Source: a virus
IMG/VR virus record: IMGVR_UViG_3300027881_000095
Location: 1-22,043 of that record
Length of the DNA stretch: 22,043 nucleotides
Reading direction: 5' to 3' (one strand)
The position numbers and the translations under genes are program-made. Positions 21,535 to 22,043 of the stretch are shown here, in pieces (the first letter of the stretch is position 1; each line of letters begins with the position of its first letter). Under the pieces are notes generated by a model. That model was not told where the DNA came from. It made no database searches and saw only the letters and a list, made by a program, of their open reading frames with translations.

Positions 21535-22043
21535 ATGGGATACTCACAACTACTAGGACAGGCGGGCTCGGTATACGGGGCACGTCTTGCGCTCGAACAG
21601 ATGCGACGGGAGCGTGAAGCCCAGCGATATGCTGCGGTGAACCAGGCTCTTGGCACTGCAGTCGGCGGCACTGCGTCAGGCATGCTTAGCCTCGGACAGA
21701 TGCTTGACCAGATGGAGCAGCGATCACGCGCGCAAGATCGGGCGGCTGAGCAGCTGAAGTATGACCGGGGGCGGGCGGCTGAGCAGATGAGGTATGACCG
21801 GGGGCGGGTGGCAGCCGACAACCGATTCAAAGAGGACGAGGCTGCTGCCAGGTTCAACCTCGAACAGTTCGGGCTCGAGGATGCGAGAGCGGCGGCTAAA
21901 CACAAGGCAGAGGCTGAAGAGCGGCGGCACAGGGAAAGGCTGGCGGCTGAAGAGCGGCATCATGCACAGTCGATGGGGAAACAAAACATTGCTCTTGAGA
22001 GGTTGAAAGGGCGGACGGGCCGCAAGCCGGGAAGTATGACCCA
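21535..22043 (+). CDS. coiled-coil protein, probable ejection/internal virion protein (3' truncated)
   Basis: The frame opens at ATG 21535 (GAGGA 4 bases upstream) and runs past the right edge. ATG 21508 is an earlier in-frame start but has no ribosome binding site and overlaps the previous gene. The first 60 residues are a Gly/Ala-rich helical segment (LGTAVGGTASGMLSLGQ), and then a long helix follows with Ala, Glu, Gln and Arg (RRHRERLAAEERHHAQS), as in long coiled coils. An 11-residue motif is repeated (see the repeat entry). Large helical proteins at this position in podoviruses are often ejected to form a trans-envelope channel. The family is not certain because the C-terminus is missing. 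Confidence 0.6.
   Translation, partial: MGYSQLLGQAGSVYGARLALEQMRREREAQRYAAVNQALGTAVGGTASGMLSLGQMLDQMEQRSRAQDRAAEQLKYDRGRAAEQMRYDRGRVAADNRFKEDEAAARFNLEQFGLEDARAAAKHKAEAEERRHRERLAAEERHHAQSMGKQNIALERLKGRTGRKPGSMT
21739..21804 (+). repeat. 33-bp tandem repeat (2 copies, 11 codons)
   Basis: Two consecutive copies of an 11-codon unit encode RAAEQ-(L/M)-(K/R)-YDRG, at 21739-21771 and 21772-21804. Three bases differ or fewer. A third, degenerate copy (RVAADNRFKED) follows. The unit lies within a long predicted helix and probably arose by slippage or unequal duplication that preserves the frame. Confidence 0.85.

Noticed and set aside
1-22043. CRISPR array, integrase, repressor, or anti-CRISPR/defence system
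   Set aside because: No regularly spaced long repeats other than the short arrays noted, and no protein with recombinase or known defence motifs was seen.

Overview
The window is about 22 kb of a tailed double-stranded DNA phage (Caudoviricetes), read left to right with every supported gene on the + strand. The gene set points to a short-tailed, podovirus-type virion: terminase, portal, scaffold, major capsid, head-to-tail adaptor, beta-helix proteins, a beta-propeller-like hub and probable ejection proteins are present, and no tape-measure, sheath or baseplate gene is seen. The host is probably a bacterium with a GC-rich genome and classical AGGAGG ribosome binding sites. A Sec-type signal peptide, a T7-lysozyme-like amidase and a spanin-like small protein hint at a Gram-negative host, but this is inference. 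No integrase, repressor, tRNA, rRNA, CRISPR array or insertion sequence is visible. Both ends cut through genes.

Region 1 (1-4220) is a replication/regulation module: the end of an Ala-Lys-repeat protein, several small DNA-binding proteins (helix-turn-helix and zinc ribbons), a winged-helix replication-initiator-like gene, SSB, a PD-(D/E)XK-type nuclease-like protein and a small membrane protein. The initiator-like gene contains three identical 16-bp repeats spaced 21 bp apart, followed by an AT-rich stretch. This is the layout of an iteron origin inside an initiator gene, as in lambda O, and is the most interesting feature here.

Region 2 (4220-8958) is DNA packaging: a helix-turn-helix/metallophosphoesterase fusion in the place where a small terminase would be expected, the large terminase, a glycine-zipper protein and the portal.

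Region 3 (8958-12187) splits the head genes. It holds two predicted exported proteins (a six-cysteine protein and a LamG/lectin-like protein) and a lysis cassette: a membrane/coiled-coil protein, an Amidase_2 endolysin and a holin-like protein, followed by a small protein with an Asp-rich EF-hand-like loop.

Region 4 (12227-22043) resumes morphogenesis: scaffold, major capsid protein, a strong hairpin, a small protein, adaptor, two adjacent beta-helix proteins, a hub-like protein, two beta-rich structural proteins and two alpha-helical or disordered proteins that may be ejected with the DNA. The last gene runs off the right edge.

Genes are packed very tightly. About 18 junctions have a stop codon overlapping or sharing bases with the next start (ATGA, TGATG, TAATG), suggesting translational coupling. 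SSB, scaffold and capsid instead have their own strong Shine-Dalgarno sequences. No stretch over 300 bases lacks a gene. All family calls were made by reading motifs by eye; no database search was run.
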